From NCBI GenBank assembly GCA_017306415.1, contig JAFKIL010000006.1, positions 149,410 to 213,409 on the forward strand: a DNA stretch of 64,000 bases, in the 5' to 3' direction. Shown here piece after piece: positions 1 through 9,172 of the stretch. Position 1 is the stretch's first letter; every line of letters begins with the position of its first letter. The stretch is from Microbacterium sp. (GTDB lineage Bacteria; Actinomycetota; Actinomycetes; Actinomycetales; Microbacteriaceae). The translations under genes and the position numbers were made by a program. Under the pieces are notes generated by a model. The model was given only the letters and a program-made list of their open reading frames with translations. It ran no database searches and was not told where the DNA came from.

Positions 1-1464
1 GTCGGCGTCGCCGACGTCGGCGACCGGCGACAGACCGGCTCGGACGATCGCGCGTGCGTCGACGTCTTCGGAGTAGACCCGGAGCCCCTCCTGCAGCGGA
101 ATTCGCGCCGCACCGGGCGGCGCGGCATTCACGAGTAGGGTGGTCGCGCGCGCCTGCGCGGAATGACCGAGGGCCCGGAGCGGCGGCGTCCCCACGCTAT
201 CGACCCCCTCCGATGTGACGTACGGATCGTCGAACAGCCCGAGCTCGAACTTGACCCGCAGGACCCGCGCGACCGACTCATCGATACGCGACTCGTCGAC
301 CGCTCCGCTCTCGACCAGTCGGATCACCAAGGAGGGGTCGTCCTCACCGCCGAACTGATCACAGCCGGCGTCGAGGATGCGCCGCGCCCTGTCGAGCGCG
401 GACAGGTGCTCAACCCCCCATGCCCGTGCCGGGAGGGATCTGTCGCCGATCTGCGACCCGGTGACCAGCCCCCAGTCGGTGCTGACGACGCCGGTGAATC
501 CGAGGCGCTCGCGCAGCAGACCGGTCACGATCTGCCGGCTGAAGGCGAAACCGACGGGTTCCACGGGCTCTCCGTCGAGGACGAGGCCAACGGGCATGCC
601 GTAGTAGAGCATCATCGCCGAGACGCCGCGATCTATGACCGCGCGGAACGGCTCCAGGTGGTAGTCGAACATCCCGCCGGGGTAGACCTGCTCGCGCCCG
701 TAGGGGAAGTGCGGATCCTCGCCATCGAGCTGGGGACCGCCACCGGGGAAGTGCTTCGCCATGCATGCGACGCTCCCGGGTCCGAGTCGAGGTCCCTCGA
801 ATCCATCGATGTAGGCAGCCGCGAGCCGGCGGACCAGCCCGGCGTCCTGCCCGAAGGTGCTGTACTGCCGGGGCCATCGCGGCTCGGTCGCGAGATCGAG
901 GGTCGGATGCAGGGCGGCGCGAATTCCGACCGCGGCGTATTCCGCCCTCGCCGTGCGCGCGAACTCCCGGACGACGTCGGGGTCGCCGATCGCACCGAGA
1001 CCGATCGGCTCCGGCCAGGCGGAGAAGAATCCCGCGTGGAAGGAGGCACCCCAGTTCTCCAGGAAGGAGTGACGCGGGTCGGTCGAGATGGTTACGGGAA
1101 TACCGTGCGGCGCCTGTTCGGCCAGTTCCTGGACCTCGTTCACCCAGCGGACCGTGGCCTGGGCGGAGGGCAGCTGATGGACATTGATATGGGTGACGTG
1201 TCGCCCGCCGACGAGCTCGCGGATCCCGGTCCGGTAGTCGCGATCGAGCGGGCCGTCGAGGTCGCCGCTCTCCGGCACGCTGATGATCGAATGGAAGAGC
1301 AGCCCCGCCTTCTCTCGGAGGGACAGCCGCGGAACGAGGTCGGCAACCCGCTCGTCCGCACTCAGCCGCGGGTCCTCGAACGGGTCCATCCGGCCGTTCC
1401 GATTCAGGTCGCGATATCGCGTCCCGTCGTGGTGCGTCTGGAAGAGGCTCGTGGGCGCGCTCAC
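1..1464 (-). CDS. Glycoside hydrolase family 3 beta-glycosidase (C-terminus cut by window edge)
   Basis: Hydrolyses terminal beta-linked sugars, probably from oligosaccharides or glycosides brought in by the adjacent importer. The first 488 residues are visible and the rest lies left of the window. The substrate-binding motif KHFPGGGP has Lys237/His238, and the nucleophile region reads GFTGVVSTDWG with Asp330, as in GH3 beta-glucosidases. The wording after the KH motif (DG-DPHFPYG-QVYPGG) fits the beta-glucosidase branch rather than NagZ. No signal peptide is visible, so it is probably cytoplasmic. The GTG start at 1464 overlaps the stop of the upstream ATPase gene (GTGA), so the two are translationally coupled. 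Family assignment is firm; the substrate is inferred from context. Confidence 0.9.
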   Translation of the reverse strand, partial: MSAPTSLFQTHHDGTRYRDLNRNGRMDPFEDPRLSADERVADLVPRLSLREKAGLLFHSIISVPESGDLDGPLDRDYRTGIRELVGGRHVTHINVHQLPSAQATVRWVNEVQELAEQAPHGIPVTISTDPRHSFLENWGASFHAGFFSAWPEPIGLGAIGDPDVVREFARTARAEYAAVGIRAALHPTLDLATEPRWPRQYSTFGQDAGLVRRLAAAYIDGFEGPRLGPGSVACMAKHFPGGGPQLDGEDPHFPYGREQVYPGGMFDYHLEPFRAVIDRGVSAMMLYYGMPVGLVLDGEPVEPVGFAFSRQIVTGLLRERLGFTGVVSTDWGLVTGSQIGDRSLPARAWGVEHLSALDRARRILDAGCDQFGGEDDPSLVIRLVESGAVDESRIDESVARVLRVKFELGLFDDPYVTSEGVDSVGTPPLRALGHSAQARATTLLVNAAPPGAARIPLQEGLRVYSEDVDARAIVRAGLSPVADVGDAD

Positions 1465-2309
1465 CTTTCGGGCTCGCTCGCCTCGAGTGCGAGCTCTCGC
1501 CGTGCCGCGCGGCGCGCACGCTGCAGCTCCACGTTCGGCACCGGAGCCGACATGAGCAGTTGTCGCGTGTACTCCTGGCGCGGCGCGGTGGTCACGGTCG
1601 AGGATGATCCTTCTTCGACGATCTCGCCGCGGTAGAGCACGATCACGCGGTGGCTGATGTGACGGACGACGCTGAGATCGTGGGAGATGAACAGATATGA
1701 GACCCCGGTGCTGTCCTGGATGTCGATGAGCAGCTGCAGGATCCGGGCCTGAGTGGTCAGGTCGAGCGCGGAGACGGGTTCATCGCAGACGATGAGGCGC
1801 GGATCCAGTGAGAGCGCGCGGGCGATCGCCACGCGCTGGCGCTGGCCTCCGGAGAACTCGCGGGGCCGACGCGAACGCGCATCGGCCGGTAGGCCGACTT
1901 GGTCGAGCAGCGCGCGGACCCGCTGTCGCGCATCCCCCGACGTCCATCCCTGGATCCGCAGCGGCTCGGACAGGATGTCCTCCACCGTCATGGCAGGGTT
2001 GAGGGAGCTGTACGGGTCCTGGAAGACGACCTGGACGTCCTTGGCTGTGCGTCGCCGCTCCCGTCGCCGCAGCTGCGTGATGTCTCGTCCGTCAAATGTC
2101 ACCGTGCCGTGCGAGACCGGCACGAGACCGAGGAGCGCCCGACCGATGGTCGTCTTTCCCGACCCCGACTCGCCGACCAGCCCGACGGTCTCGCCGGGAC
2201 GGATGTCGAAGCAGATGTCCTTGAGCGCGTGGAACGTCGTCCTCCCGCGGCCCTTGTAGATCACGTTCAGGTCACGGACGCTCAGCAGCGGAGCCGCGGG
2301 ACCGGTCAT
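1461..2309 (-). CDS. Oligopeptide/dipeptide-type ABC importer, second ATPase (OppF/DppF-like)
   Basis: ATPase of about 282 residues that energises the importer encoded upstream. It has Walker A GESGSGKTTIGRAL, signature FSGGQRQRVAIARAL, Walker B LIVCDEPVSALD and the switch His in LFISHDLSVV. A C-terminal oligopeptide-transporter extension follows. The ATG at 2309 overlaps the stop of the permease-ATPase fusion (ATGA), which fixes the start; longer upstream readings of this frame are antisense noise. It pairs with the ATPase domain fused to the permease to give the usual two-ATPase importer. The downstream GH3 gene suggests the cargo may be a glycoside or oligosaccharide, as seen for some members of this importer family. 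Confidence 0.93.
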   Translation of the reverse strand: MTGPAAPLLSVRDLNVIYKGRGRTTFHALKDICFDIRPGETVGLVGESGSGKTTIGRALLGLVPVSHGTVTFDGRDITQLRRRERRRTAKDVQVVFQDPYSSLNPAMTVEDILSEPLRIQGWTSGDARQRVRALLDQVGLPADARSRRPREFSGGQRQRVAIARALSLDPRLIVCDEPVSALDLTTQARILQLLIDIQDSTGVSYLFISHDLSVVRHISHRVIVLYRGEIVEEGSSSTVTTAPRQEYTRQLLMSAPVPNVELQRARRAARRELALEASEPER

Positions 2310-4084
2310 GATGCACCCTCCGTGTGCGCGGCAGGCGCGTCGAGATCCGGTCTGACGTACGCCTCTTCGAGCATCGAGCCGAGCAGCTCTCTGGTGTACT
2401 CGTGTTGCGGGTTCGTCAGGATGTCCTCGACGCGACCGGTCTCGACGATGCGGCCGCGGCTCATTACCGCGACCCGGTCGCAGATGTCCGCGACGACGCC
2501 GAAGTTGTGAGTGATCAGAAGCATCCCCATGCGGAATTCGCTCTGCAGATCGCGCAGCAGATCGAGGACCTCGGCCTGGACGGTCACGTCCAACGCCGTG
2601 GTGGGTTCGTCGGCGATGATCAGGCGCGGGTCGCACGAGACGGCTCCGGCGATGAGGACCCGTTGCGCCATCCCCCCGGAGATCTCGTGCGGATAGGAGC
2701 GGAAGGTCGCCGCCGGGTCCGGCAGCCCGACGCGGGCGAGCAGGGCGAGGGCGCGGTGCTTCGCCTCCCGTCTGCTGACGCCGAGGCACGCTCGAATCGG
2801 AACCGTGAGCTGCTGACCGATCGTGAAGGAGGGGTCTAGATTGCTCATGGGCTCCTGCGGGACGTACGCGATGCCGGTGCCGCGCAGCGCGCTGCGCTCG
2901 GCGCGGGTGGCGGTGGTCAGTTCCACGCCGGAGAAGCGGATGCTGCCGCCTGTGACCGCCCCGCCCGCTGCGAGCAGGCCGAGCACCGCGAACGCGGTCT
3001 GACTCTTGCCCGATCCCGACTCCCCCACGAGGCCGAGAACTTCCCCCTCGGCGACCTCGAGGGAGACGTCCTCGACGACGATCTTCGTCGACTCGCCCAG
3101 GCCGTATCCGACGCGGAGGTCGCGCACCGTCAGCAGGGCCCGCGCATCGTCCGCGACGCCCTGAACCGGCGCGGCATGCGCCGACCGCTCCACTCGGGTG
3201 TTAGCCCGACGGCGAACGACGACGTCTCGGTCTTCCAGGGCGTCGCGGATGGCACCGCCGAGGAGCATGAGGGCGACGATCACGAGACCGACCACGAGGC
3301 TCGGCCAGAAGATCAGGAGCGGCGCGCTGTAGATCCGTCGGAACGCGTCATTGAGCATGCCGCCCCACGAGGGGACATTGCTGCTGATGATCCCGAGGAA
3401 CTCGAGCCCGGCCTGCACGGCGATGGCGATACTCGCGAGACGTGCGCAGGCGATCACGACGGGAGCGCGGACCACCCACATCACGTGGCGGCCGATGATG
3501 CGCGCATCCCCCAACCCAGACACCCGCGCGGCGTCGACGTACAACTCGTTGCGGACCGATTGCACGGCTGCGCGCACGATCCGGAAGACGCCGGGCGCGA
3601 GCAGGACGCCGAAGATCGCCATCGATATCCACACCGATGGGCCGACCACGGCGCGCACCGCGATGAGGAGAACGATGCCCGGCAGTGCCATGTTGAGGTT
3701 GGTCACCCAACTGGCGACGGCGTCGAACCAGCCGCCGTAGTAGCCGGCCACCAGGCCGCTCGGGAGACCGACCACCACGGCGACGCCGGTGGCGAGCGCG
3801 GCACCGAGCAGTGCGATCTGCGATCCCCAGACCAGCCGACTGAGCACGTCCCGGCCGGAGGCGTCCGTCCCGAGCAGGTGGCCGTGGCCCGGCGGAAGCA
3901 GGGAGTCGCGCAGGCTGACGAGGTTGGGGTCGTGCAGGGGGAGGACGGGCGCAAGGACGGCCGCGAGGATCGCGATGAGCAGGATGGCGATGCTCACGAC
4001 CCCGAGCGGATTGCGCAGCAGCCGCTGAACCACGCCGCGGCGTGCAGCGGGGACCTCCACGGCGGACAGGTCGGCGACGGTCAT
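2306..4084 (-). CDS. Fused ABC permease (DppC-like) and ATPase (DppD-like)
   Basis: One open frame of about 592 residues encodes both a membrane permease and an ATPase. Residues 1-283 are DppC-like, with a first membrane span at about 28-50, the binding-protein-dependent transport domain, and an EAA-loop-like segment DAARVSGLGDARIIGRHV. A charged linker of about 30 residues leads to an ATPase with Walker A GESGSGKSQTAF, signature ISGGMAQRVLIAGAV and Walker B LIIADEPTTALD. No stop or restart separates the halves. The start at 4084 overlaps the upstream permease stop (ATGA), and the end overlaps the next ATPase gene in the same way. Such fusions are known in actinobacteria. The coupling would fix one permease per ATPase in the complex. 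Confidence 0.93.
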   Translation of the reverse strand: MTVADLSAVEVPAARRGVVQRLLRNPLGVVSIAILLIAILAAVLAPVLPLHDPNLVSLRDSLLPPGHGHLLGTDASGRDVLSRLVWGSQIALLGAALATGVAVVVGLPSGLVAGYYGGWFDAVASWVTNLNMALPGIVLLIAVRAVVGPSVWISMAIFGVLLAPGVFRIVRAAVQSVRNELYVDAARVSGLGDARIIGRHVMWVVRAPVVIACARLASIAIAVQAGLEFLGIISSNVPSWGGMLNDAFRRIYSAPLLIFWPSLVVGLVIVALMLLGGAIRDALEDRDVVVRRRANTRVERSAHAAPVQGVADDARALLTVRDLRVGYGLGESTKIVVEDVSLEVAEGEVLGLVGESGSGKSQTAFAVLGLLAAGGAVTGGSIRFSGVELTTATRAERSALRGTGIAYVPQEPMSNLDPSFTIGQQLTVPIRACLGVSRREAKHRALALLARVGLPDPAATFRSYPHEISGGMAQRVLIAGAVSCDPRLIIADEPTTALDVTVQAEVLDLLRDLQSEFRMGMLLITHNFGVVADICDRVAVMSRGRIVETGRVEDILTNPQHEYTRELLGSMLEEAYVRPDLDAPAAHTEGAS

Positions 4085-5019
4085 GACAGACGCACCTTTG
4101 GGTTGAGCCACGCGACAGCGAGGTCGACGAGGAGGTTGACGATGACGACGATGAGGACGTATGCCAGGACCGTCCCGAGGATGATGGGCAGGTCCGCGCG
4201 GGCGGTCGCCTCGATCGCGAGGCTCCCGAGCCCCGGGAGCGCGAAGATCTGCTCGACGACGACCGCGCCGCCCAGGATCCCGACCACCTGGATCGCGAGG
4301 GCGGTGAGCCCGGTGGTGGAGGCGTTGCGCAGCACGTTGACGAGGATGATCCGCTTCTCGGACAGTCCACGGCTGCGCAGCGTGCGGACGAAGTCGCGGT
4401 CGAGGGTGGCGATCGTCGCACTGCGCACCTGCTGCGCCACACCGGCGATGCCGACGATCGTCAGCGCCACGACGGGAAGGATCAGGCTGCGGGCCCAGTC
4501 CACCGGGGAATCGGCCAACGGCGTATAGCCGGTCGGCGGAAGGAGCTTCCATTGGACGGCGACGACGGTGACGAGGAAGAGCGCGATGATGAAGGCCGGC
4601 AGGGCATCTCCCACGGTGGTCGCGATCTGAAGGATCCGGTCGAGCCATCCGCGACGCACGGCGGCGAGGACGCCCACCGCGAATCCGATGAGACCGCTGA
4701 ACACGGTGACGAGCAGCACGAGACTCACAGTCACCGGGATTCTCGCCGCGATCACATCCCACACCGGCTGGCTGGTGAAATACGACGTACCGAGGTCACC
4801 GGTGAACACATGCCCCAGCCAGTGGGCGTACTGAACCAGGACGGGCTGATTCAATCCCAGCTGCTCGGTCAGCTTGACGATCTGCTGCTCGGAAGCGTTC
4901 TCGCCGAGGATGTTGCGAGCCACGTCGCCGAACGCCGGCGACAGCAGCACATAGACCAGGAGCGACGCCGCGAACAGCAGTATCACCGCGGAACCGACGC
5001 GCCTCAGAACGAATCTCAT
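4081..5019 (-). CDS. ABC importer permease (DppB/OppB-like)
   Basis: Integral membrane permease of about 312 residues with six predicted spans. The first lies within residues 8-30 and is followed by the long extracytoplasmic loop typical of OppB/DppB. The motif FGDLGTSYF-type segment and the EAA loop (DFVRTLRSRGLSEKRI) support the family. An in-frame GTG lies two codons upstream, but ATG at 5019 has a GGAGG ribosome site five bases away, so it is preferred. It is translationally coupled to the fused permease-ATPase through an ATGA overlap. It forms the pore with the DppC-like half of the fusion protein. Confidence 0.92.
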   Translation of the reverse strand: MRFVLRRVGSAVILLFAASLLVYVLLSPAFGDVARNILGENASEQQIVKLTEQLGLNQPVLVQYAHWLGHVFTGDLGTSYFTSQPVWDVIAARIPVTVSLVLLVTVFSGLIGFAVGVLAAVRRGWLDRILQIATTVGDALPAFIIALFLVTVVAVQWKLLPPTGYTPLADSPVDWARSLILPVVALTIVGIAGVAQQVRSATIATLDRDFVRTLRSRGLSEKRIILVNVLRNASTTGLTALAIQVVGILGGAVVVEQIFALPGLGSLAIEATARADLPIILGTVLAYVLIVVIVNLLVDLAVAWLNPKVRLS

Positions 5020-5079
5020 CTTCACCTCCCGTCATGCGTGGAGCCCCGACGCAGGGGCGCCGGGGCTCCACGGATCGAA

Positions 5080-6621
5080 CTAGCCCTTGGCCGGCGTGTA
5101 GTTGTAGATCGACGGAACGACCTGTTGCGCCTGCGGCTTGACATCGACCTTCTTGTCCCAGAAGAGCCCCTGAACGGGCCGCATGACTGGTGCGAACCAG
5201 TACTGGTCGACGATGAACTTGTTGATCTCCTGTGCGAGCTCCACCTGCTTCTTCGCGCTTGCCGTCGGATACTGCGCGATCAGCGCATCCAGCTTGGGGC
5301 TCTCCGAGTGGAAGGGGTTCCACGGCGCGGTGGGAGAGAGCATGAACTGGATATGCGACCAGTCGTTTCCCTGGGCAAGTGACATGTACGCGAGGGGGAC
5401 ATCCCCGCGCTGCATCGAGGGCACCGCCTCCCCGGGGCCCCACTGCGTGCGCTTCACTGTGACGCCGATGTTCGCCCAGTCCTGGAAGATCGCGTCGTAC
5501 ACGAGCGGGTCGAACACGCCGCTGGTGTGGAACTCGAAGGTGAGGTGGGAGGCGCCCGCCTCGGCCAGCAGCTGCTTCGCCTTCTTTGGATCGTAGCCAT
5601 AGGCGTCTTCCAGGCTCGGAATGAACCCCCCCGTGTCCGGACCGAACGTCTGCGACGTCCGCTCGCCGCGGCCGAGCGCGACCTTCTTGATGAGCGCGTC
5701 ACGGTCGATGGCCAGGGACAGCGCCTCGCGCACGCGGACATCCTTGAGCTGCGGGACCATTTTGCCGTCGCGGTCGAAGAAGAGGATTCCCTCGAACCCG
5801 GTGGTGTAAGGCGTGGTCAGGAAGCCCGCGGACTTCGCCTCGACCGAGTTCGCGGGGCGGTTGAAGTACGCGACATCCACCTGGCCCGCCAGTAGCGCAT
5901 TCAGGCGTGCGGACTCGTCCGTCATGATCCGGAACTCGATCCGGTCATACGGCAGCCGGTCTCCCCAGTACTTCTTGTTCCTGTCGTAGACGATCGTGGA
6001 ACCGGGCACCGAGTCGGCCTTGTCCAGGACATACGGACCCGTGCCGTCGGGCTGCGTGGTGATCTCCTTGGTGCCGAGCGCCTTCGGGCTGCCCATGTAG
6101 CCGGCGGCGCTCGACAGGGAGGTCTCGAGTGCAGGATCGGGCTGGCTCAGGTGCAGGACCACGGTGTGCGTGTCAGGCGTGTCGACCGAGGTGACGCTGC
6201 GCAGCGTATTCACCAGCGGACCGTTCGCCGACTTGAAGTGCTCGATGTTCGCCTTCACCGCGGCCGCGTCGAATGTTGCGCCGTCGGTGAACGTCACGCC
6301 GGAGCGGAGCTTCAGGGTGAGGGCGCGACGATCGGTGTCCCATTTCCAGCTCGTGGCGAGCATGGGCGAGAGGCTGCCGTCCGGGTCGCGCTTGATCAGC
6401 GTGTCGTACACCGCCTGGTACAGCGGGGCGTAGTGGCCCTCGTTGGCCTGGGCGGGGTCGTAACTGGTCGGCTCGATGATCGAGGTGAGTGTGAGCAGAG
6501 GCGCCGTGGCAGGTCCGCCGCCGGTCGGCGTGGTGGAACCACCGCCCGAACAGGCGCTGAGCGCGAGGGTGGCGGCGACCAACCCGGCCGCAGCGATGGT
6601 GAGTGAACGTCGTGATCGCAA
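5080..6621 (-). CDS. Solute-binding lipoprotein of oligopeptide-type ABC importer (SBP family 5)
   Basis: Captures the cargo outside the membrane and delivers it to the importer encoded downstream. The N-terminus is a lipoprotein signal: basic RSRR, a hydrophobic stretch and a lipobox ending LALSAC, followed by a Gly/Ser/Thr-rich linker. The rest is the SBP_bac_5 fold, with the typical opening of the mature part (LTSIIEPTSYDPAQ) and conserved GTGPY and DRDALI segments. The chosen start is TTG at 6621, with GGGAG six bases upstream; the frame stays open to 6687. It is the first gene of the importer-GH3 operon, with a perfect palindrome about 70 bases upstream. Cargo is unknown; peptide or beta-oligosaccharide are both possible. 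Confidence 0.9.
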   Translation of the reverse strand: MRSRRSLTIAAAGLVAATLALSACSGGGSTTPTGGGPATAPLLTLTSIIEPTSYDPAQANEGHYAPLYQAVYDTLIKRDPDGSLSPMLATSWKWDTDRRALTLKLRSGVTFTDGATFDAAAVKANIEHFKSANGPLVNTLRSVTSVDTPDTHTVVLHLSQPDPALETSLSSAAGYMGSPKALGTKEITTQPDGTGPYVLDKADSVPGSTIVYDRNKKYWGDRLPYDRIEFRIMTDESARLNALLAGQVDVAYFNRPANSVEAKSAGFLTTPYTTGFEGILFFDRDGKMVPQLKDVRVREALSLAIDRDALIKKVALGRGERTSQTFGPDTGGFIPSLEDAYGYDPKKAKQLLAEAGASHLTFEFHTSGVFDPLVYDAIFQDWANIGVTVKRTQWGPGEAVPSMQRGDVPLAYMSLAQGNDWSHIQFMLSPTAPWNPFHSESPKLDALIAQYPTASAKKQVELAQEINKFIVDQYWFAPVMRPVQGLFWDKKVDVKPQAQQVVPSIYNYTPAKG

Positions 6622-6692
6622 GGTGGGCTCCCATACATCGTCGTGAAGGTATCGCTTCGTCTTCGAATCGACATGACCGCCCCCCAAGACTA

Positions 6693-6708
6693 AACACTGT
6701 TCAGTGTT
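6693..6708. promoter_or_regulatory. Perfect palindrome AACACTG-TT-CAGTGTT, likely operator of the importer-GH3 operon
   Basis: Seven-base arms with a two-base centre lie in the 150-base gap between the binding-protein gene and the PaaX-like gene. The spacing upstream of the binding-protein start suits a repressor site overlapping the promoter. The bound regulator is not known; the neighbouring PaaX-like protein and an off-window repressor are both candidates. Confidence 0.55.
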
Positions 6709-6844
6709 CGCGCAACCCTGGTCACTCGTGACGCGCCGAACGGCCCCGACTCGAGGCCAGGCAGAGGTGGACCCCGCCGCAGGCGGAGCCCACCCGCGGA
6801 CACTCCCGCGAATCGCGTCGGTCAGTCGGTCCGGCGGTTCTCCG

Positions 6845-7696
6845 TCAGCGGCGGATCGCCGCGAAGAAGCGATCGTGCGCCGACCGCATGAACTCGTCGC
6901 GCCGTGACCGGTAGATCTGTGTGGAGAGCTCCGCCGGCCAGTCGTCGCCGAGATAGTCCGACGGCAACCGCGGGTCAGTCCGGACGAGCGCGTACCAGTC
7001 CGCCCCGAGGAGCATCAGACGGGCGAGGTCGGTCAGGTCGTCCATGTCGGTCGCATCCGGTCCCCACAGACCGGCGAAGGTCTCATGGGCCGACCGAGCG
7101 TTCTCGATATCCCACGTGCGCGCCGCTGTCCCGGCGAGCGAGTAGCGCGCCAGATCCTGCGCTCGGAAGGCGATGACGCTCGAACCGACGAGCTCCTCCG
7201 CCATCGGGTCCAGCGCCGCGTCGAGGTCGGCTTCACCCGGGGCCACCCACAGACCGTCACGGACGGGGACGAAACCCTCCCAGGTGAGTGCTGCGCGAAG
7301 TCGCTGTCGGGCCGCGCGATGGTTCTCCGGTACCGAGAAGGTCACGAGCGTCCAACCGGAGCCGTTCGGAGCGAACGGTCTGGGGGCATCCATCCGGTTC
7401 TGGATGGCGCGCAGTGTGTCGTCCCCCGGGCCGGTGAGCGAGTATTCCACGCCCCGCGACCCGCGCATCCGCGAGAGATACCCTTCGACGACGAGTCGAT
7501 CGAGCTTCGCCCTCGTTGTCGCAGGATGCACCCCCGCCTCGCCCAGCACAGCGATGTACGTGGACGCCCGAAGCGGAGTACGCACGCCCATCAGTCGCTG
7601 CTCTGCGAGGGCCGCGAACAGGAGTTGCTTGGGGCTGCGCGAGCCGAGCGGGTCCGCCACGTCCGTCCTCACCGGTTGGTTGATCACACCTATCAT
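6845..7696 (-). CDS. PaaX-like transcriptional regulator
   Basis: Protein of about 283 residues with the PaaX domain order. An N-terminal winged helix (about 20-90) contains TTRAKLDRLVVEGYLSR. The central PaaX-like domain begins WTLVTFSVPENHRAARQRLR and continues to GLWVAPGE. A C-terminal helical domain ends DEFMRSAHDRFFAAI. PaaX in E. coli represses phenylacetate genes in response to phenylacetyl-CoA; PaaX-like proteins elsewhere sense other acyl-CoAs. No phenylacetate genes are in this window, so the ligand here is open. It is the last gene behind the sugar-type ABC, DUF3237 and esterase genes, about 50 bases after the esterase, and is probably in their operon. The start could be slightly downstream. 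Confidence 0.88.
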   Translation of the reverse strand: MIGVINQPVRTDVADPLGSRSPKQLLFAALAEQRLMGVRTPLRASTYIAVLGEAGVHPATTRAKLDRLVVEGYLSRMRGSRGVEYSLTGPGDDTLRAIQNRMDAPRPFAPNGSGWTLVTFSVPENHRAARQRLRAALTWEGFVPVRDGLWVAPGEADLDAALDPMAEELVGSSVIAFRAQDLARYSLAGTAARTWDIENARSAHETFAGLWGPDATDMDDLTDLARLMLLGADWYALVRTDPRLPSDYLGDDWPAELSTQIYRSRRDEFMRSAHDRFFAAIRR

Positions 7697-7747
7697 CGCG
7701 GGAAGCGACTCATTCCTGCAGAGCCGACGCGCCGCACCCGCCGATCA

Positions 7748-8707
7748 TCACCGATGCGCCCAACGGCGCGCTCCGCGAACGAGATCCTCGACGAATCGGC
7801 GGGCAGAGACACTCAGGTCGGTGAGCGTGAGGAAGTTGTGGGTCATCCCGGAGTAGACCTCTAGGCTGACGGGCACGCCGGCGGCGGCGAGCGCTACGGC
7901 GTATGCGATGCCCTCGTCCCGCAGCGCATCGCACTGACCGACGGCGACGAACGTGGTCGGCAGGAGCGAATAGTCCGCGATCGATCGGAGCGGGCTCGCT
8001 TCGATCTTTGCCGTGCGGTTCGGGAAGTACGACGCCATGAAGCCCCGCATCGTCTCCGTGCTGAGCATCGGACTTTGTCCGTAGAGGCGGTGCGAGCCGA
8101 CGAGAGCGCCGTCGAGCGCGAGGAAGTCGAGCACGGGATTGATCAACGCCTGCCAGGTGAGTTCGGGACCATCCGTCGTCGCCGCCCAATGCGAGAGCAG
8201 AGCCGTCAGATTGCCCCCGGCGGAGTCCCCGGCGATTCCGAGCGGCTTTCGCGGCCCGTCCAGGTGCTCCCGATGGGCATTAGCCCATACAAGCGCGTCC
8301 TGGCATTGCTCGTAGGCGACCGGATACATGTGCTCCGGCGCGAGAGCGTACGACAGCGAGAGCACCGACACGCCCGCCTCGCGACTTACTGCATGGAGAA
8401 CGGGATCGGGGCTGTCGAGATCGCCGACGGCGAATCCTCCGCCATGCATGTAGACGAGAAGCGCTGCCGAGTCCTCGGGGCTGTAGAGGCGCGCGGGGAT
8501 CGCCCCGTGCCGGGTCGGGATCGACAGATCGCGGGTGGCGACAGCCGCCCCGAGCGCCGAACGCTCAGCAAGGAGACTCGCGTACCGTTCGCGCGCGTCA
8601 TCGATCTCGAGTCCCGGTTCCGCCATGAGCGCGTCGAAGCGGGCGATATGCCGCTCGATCGCGGGATCTACGGCTCGCGGTGCGATCTCGCTCTTGAAGT
8701 CGAACAT
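7748..8707 (-). CDS. Alpha/beta hydrolase, hormone-sensitive-lipase family esterase
   Basis: Carboxylesterase of 319 residues. The oxyanion-hole motif HGGG (MHGGGFAVGD) and the nucleophile elbow GDSAGG (LGIAGDSAGGN) mark the HSL (bacterial type IV) family. The catalytic Asp lies in VGQCDALRDEG and the His in GMTHNFLTL. No signal peptide is visible, so it acts in the cytoplasm. It follows the DUF3237 gene by 15 bases, and both sit behind a sugar-type ABC importer. It probably removes an ester group from the imported compound. The substrate cannot be read from the sequence. Confidence 0.92.
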   Translation of the reverse strand: MFDFKSEIAPRAVDPAIERHIARFDALMAEPGLEIDDARERYASLLAERSALGAAVATRDLSIPTRHGAIPARLYSPEDSAALLVYMHGGGFAVGDLDSPDPVLHAVSREAGVSVLSLSYALAPEHMYPVAYEQCQDALVWANAHREHLDGPRKPLGIAGDSAGGNLTALLSHWAATTDGPELTWQALINPVLDFLALDGALVGSHRLYGQSPMLSTETMRGFMASYFPNRTAKIEASPLRSIADYSLLPTTFVAVGQCDALRDEGIAYAVALAAAGVPVSLEVYSGMTHNFLTLTDLSVSARRFVEDLVRGARRWAHR

Positions 8708-8722
8708 GTGGTGACCACCTTC

Positions 8723-9172
8723 TCAGTCTTCGTCGTCGGGGGGCTGGATCTCGTAGATGTCGATCGTGGTGGCGGCAGGCGTCGAGGTGGCCCAGCCGAC
8801 GAAGACGCTGCGATTCATCCACTCGAGGCGATCACCCGAGACCCGGAAGACGGGTCGGGTGGCGAAGTAGCCGATGGGACTGTCGAAGCCGTCGACATGC
8901 CTGGCGATCCCGGTGTTCACGACGTCGATGACGATGCCGTCATCGGTCTGCATCAGGTATCGCGCCTCCACCGCGACGTGGTCGGAGCTGATAATCCGCG
9001 CCCAGTCCCCACCGCCGGGCAGCACCTTCCCGCTGATGCTCCCGGAGACGGCACCGCCCGTGATGGGCACGAAGACCAGTCGCTCTGCGTCGACGGGGCC
9101 GACCTCGACCCAGGGCGCGAGCTCGGCGGTGATGCGGCACACGTGGCGTAGCTGCGGGGCAGGAGTGGTCAT
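8723..9172 (-). CDS. DUF3237 family protein
   Basis: Small protein of 149 residues of the DUF3237 family, a beta-rich single-domain fold of uncertain function. Family-like features are the opening LRHVCRITAELAPWVEVG, the GGAVSG and GGGDWARI segments, DHVAVEARYLMQTDDG, and the tail RSVFVGWATSTP followed by IDIYEI. The ATG at 9172 overlaps the permease stop (ATGA). DUF3237 genes often sit in catabolic clusters beside hydrolases, as here with an HSL esterase. A binding or isomerase-like role is only speculation. Confidence 0.85.
   Translation of the reverse strand: MTTPAPQLRHVCRITAELAPWVEVGPVDAERLVFVPITGGAVSGSISGKVLPGGGDWARIISSDHVAVEARYLMQTDDGIVIDVVNTGIARHVDGFDSPIGYFATRPVFRVSGDRLEWMNRSVFVGWATSTPAATTIDIYEIQPPDDED

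Noticed and set aside
163-1635. 490-residue plus-strand frame over the GH3 gene
   Set aside because: Antisense shadow of the GH3 and ATPase genes with low-complexity composition; the minus frame carries catalytic residues.
4084-4762. Upstream extension that would make the permease-ATPase fusion 818 residues
   Set aside because: The extra part is antisense-like, out of frame with the DppB gene that is real there. The ATGA overlap at 4084 gives the true start; the fusion itself stands.
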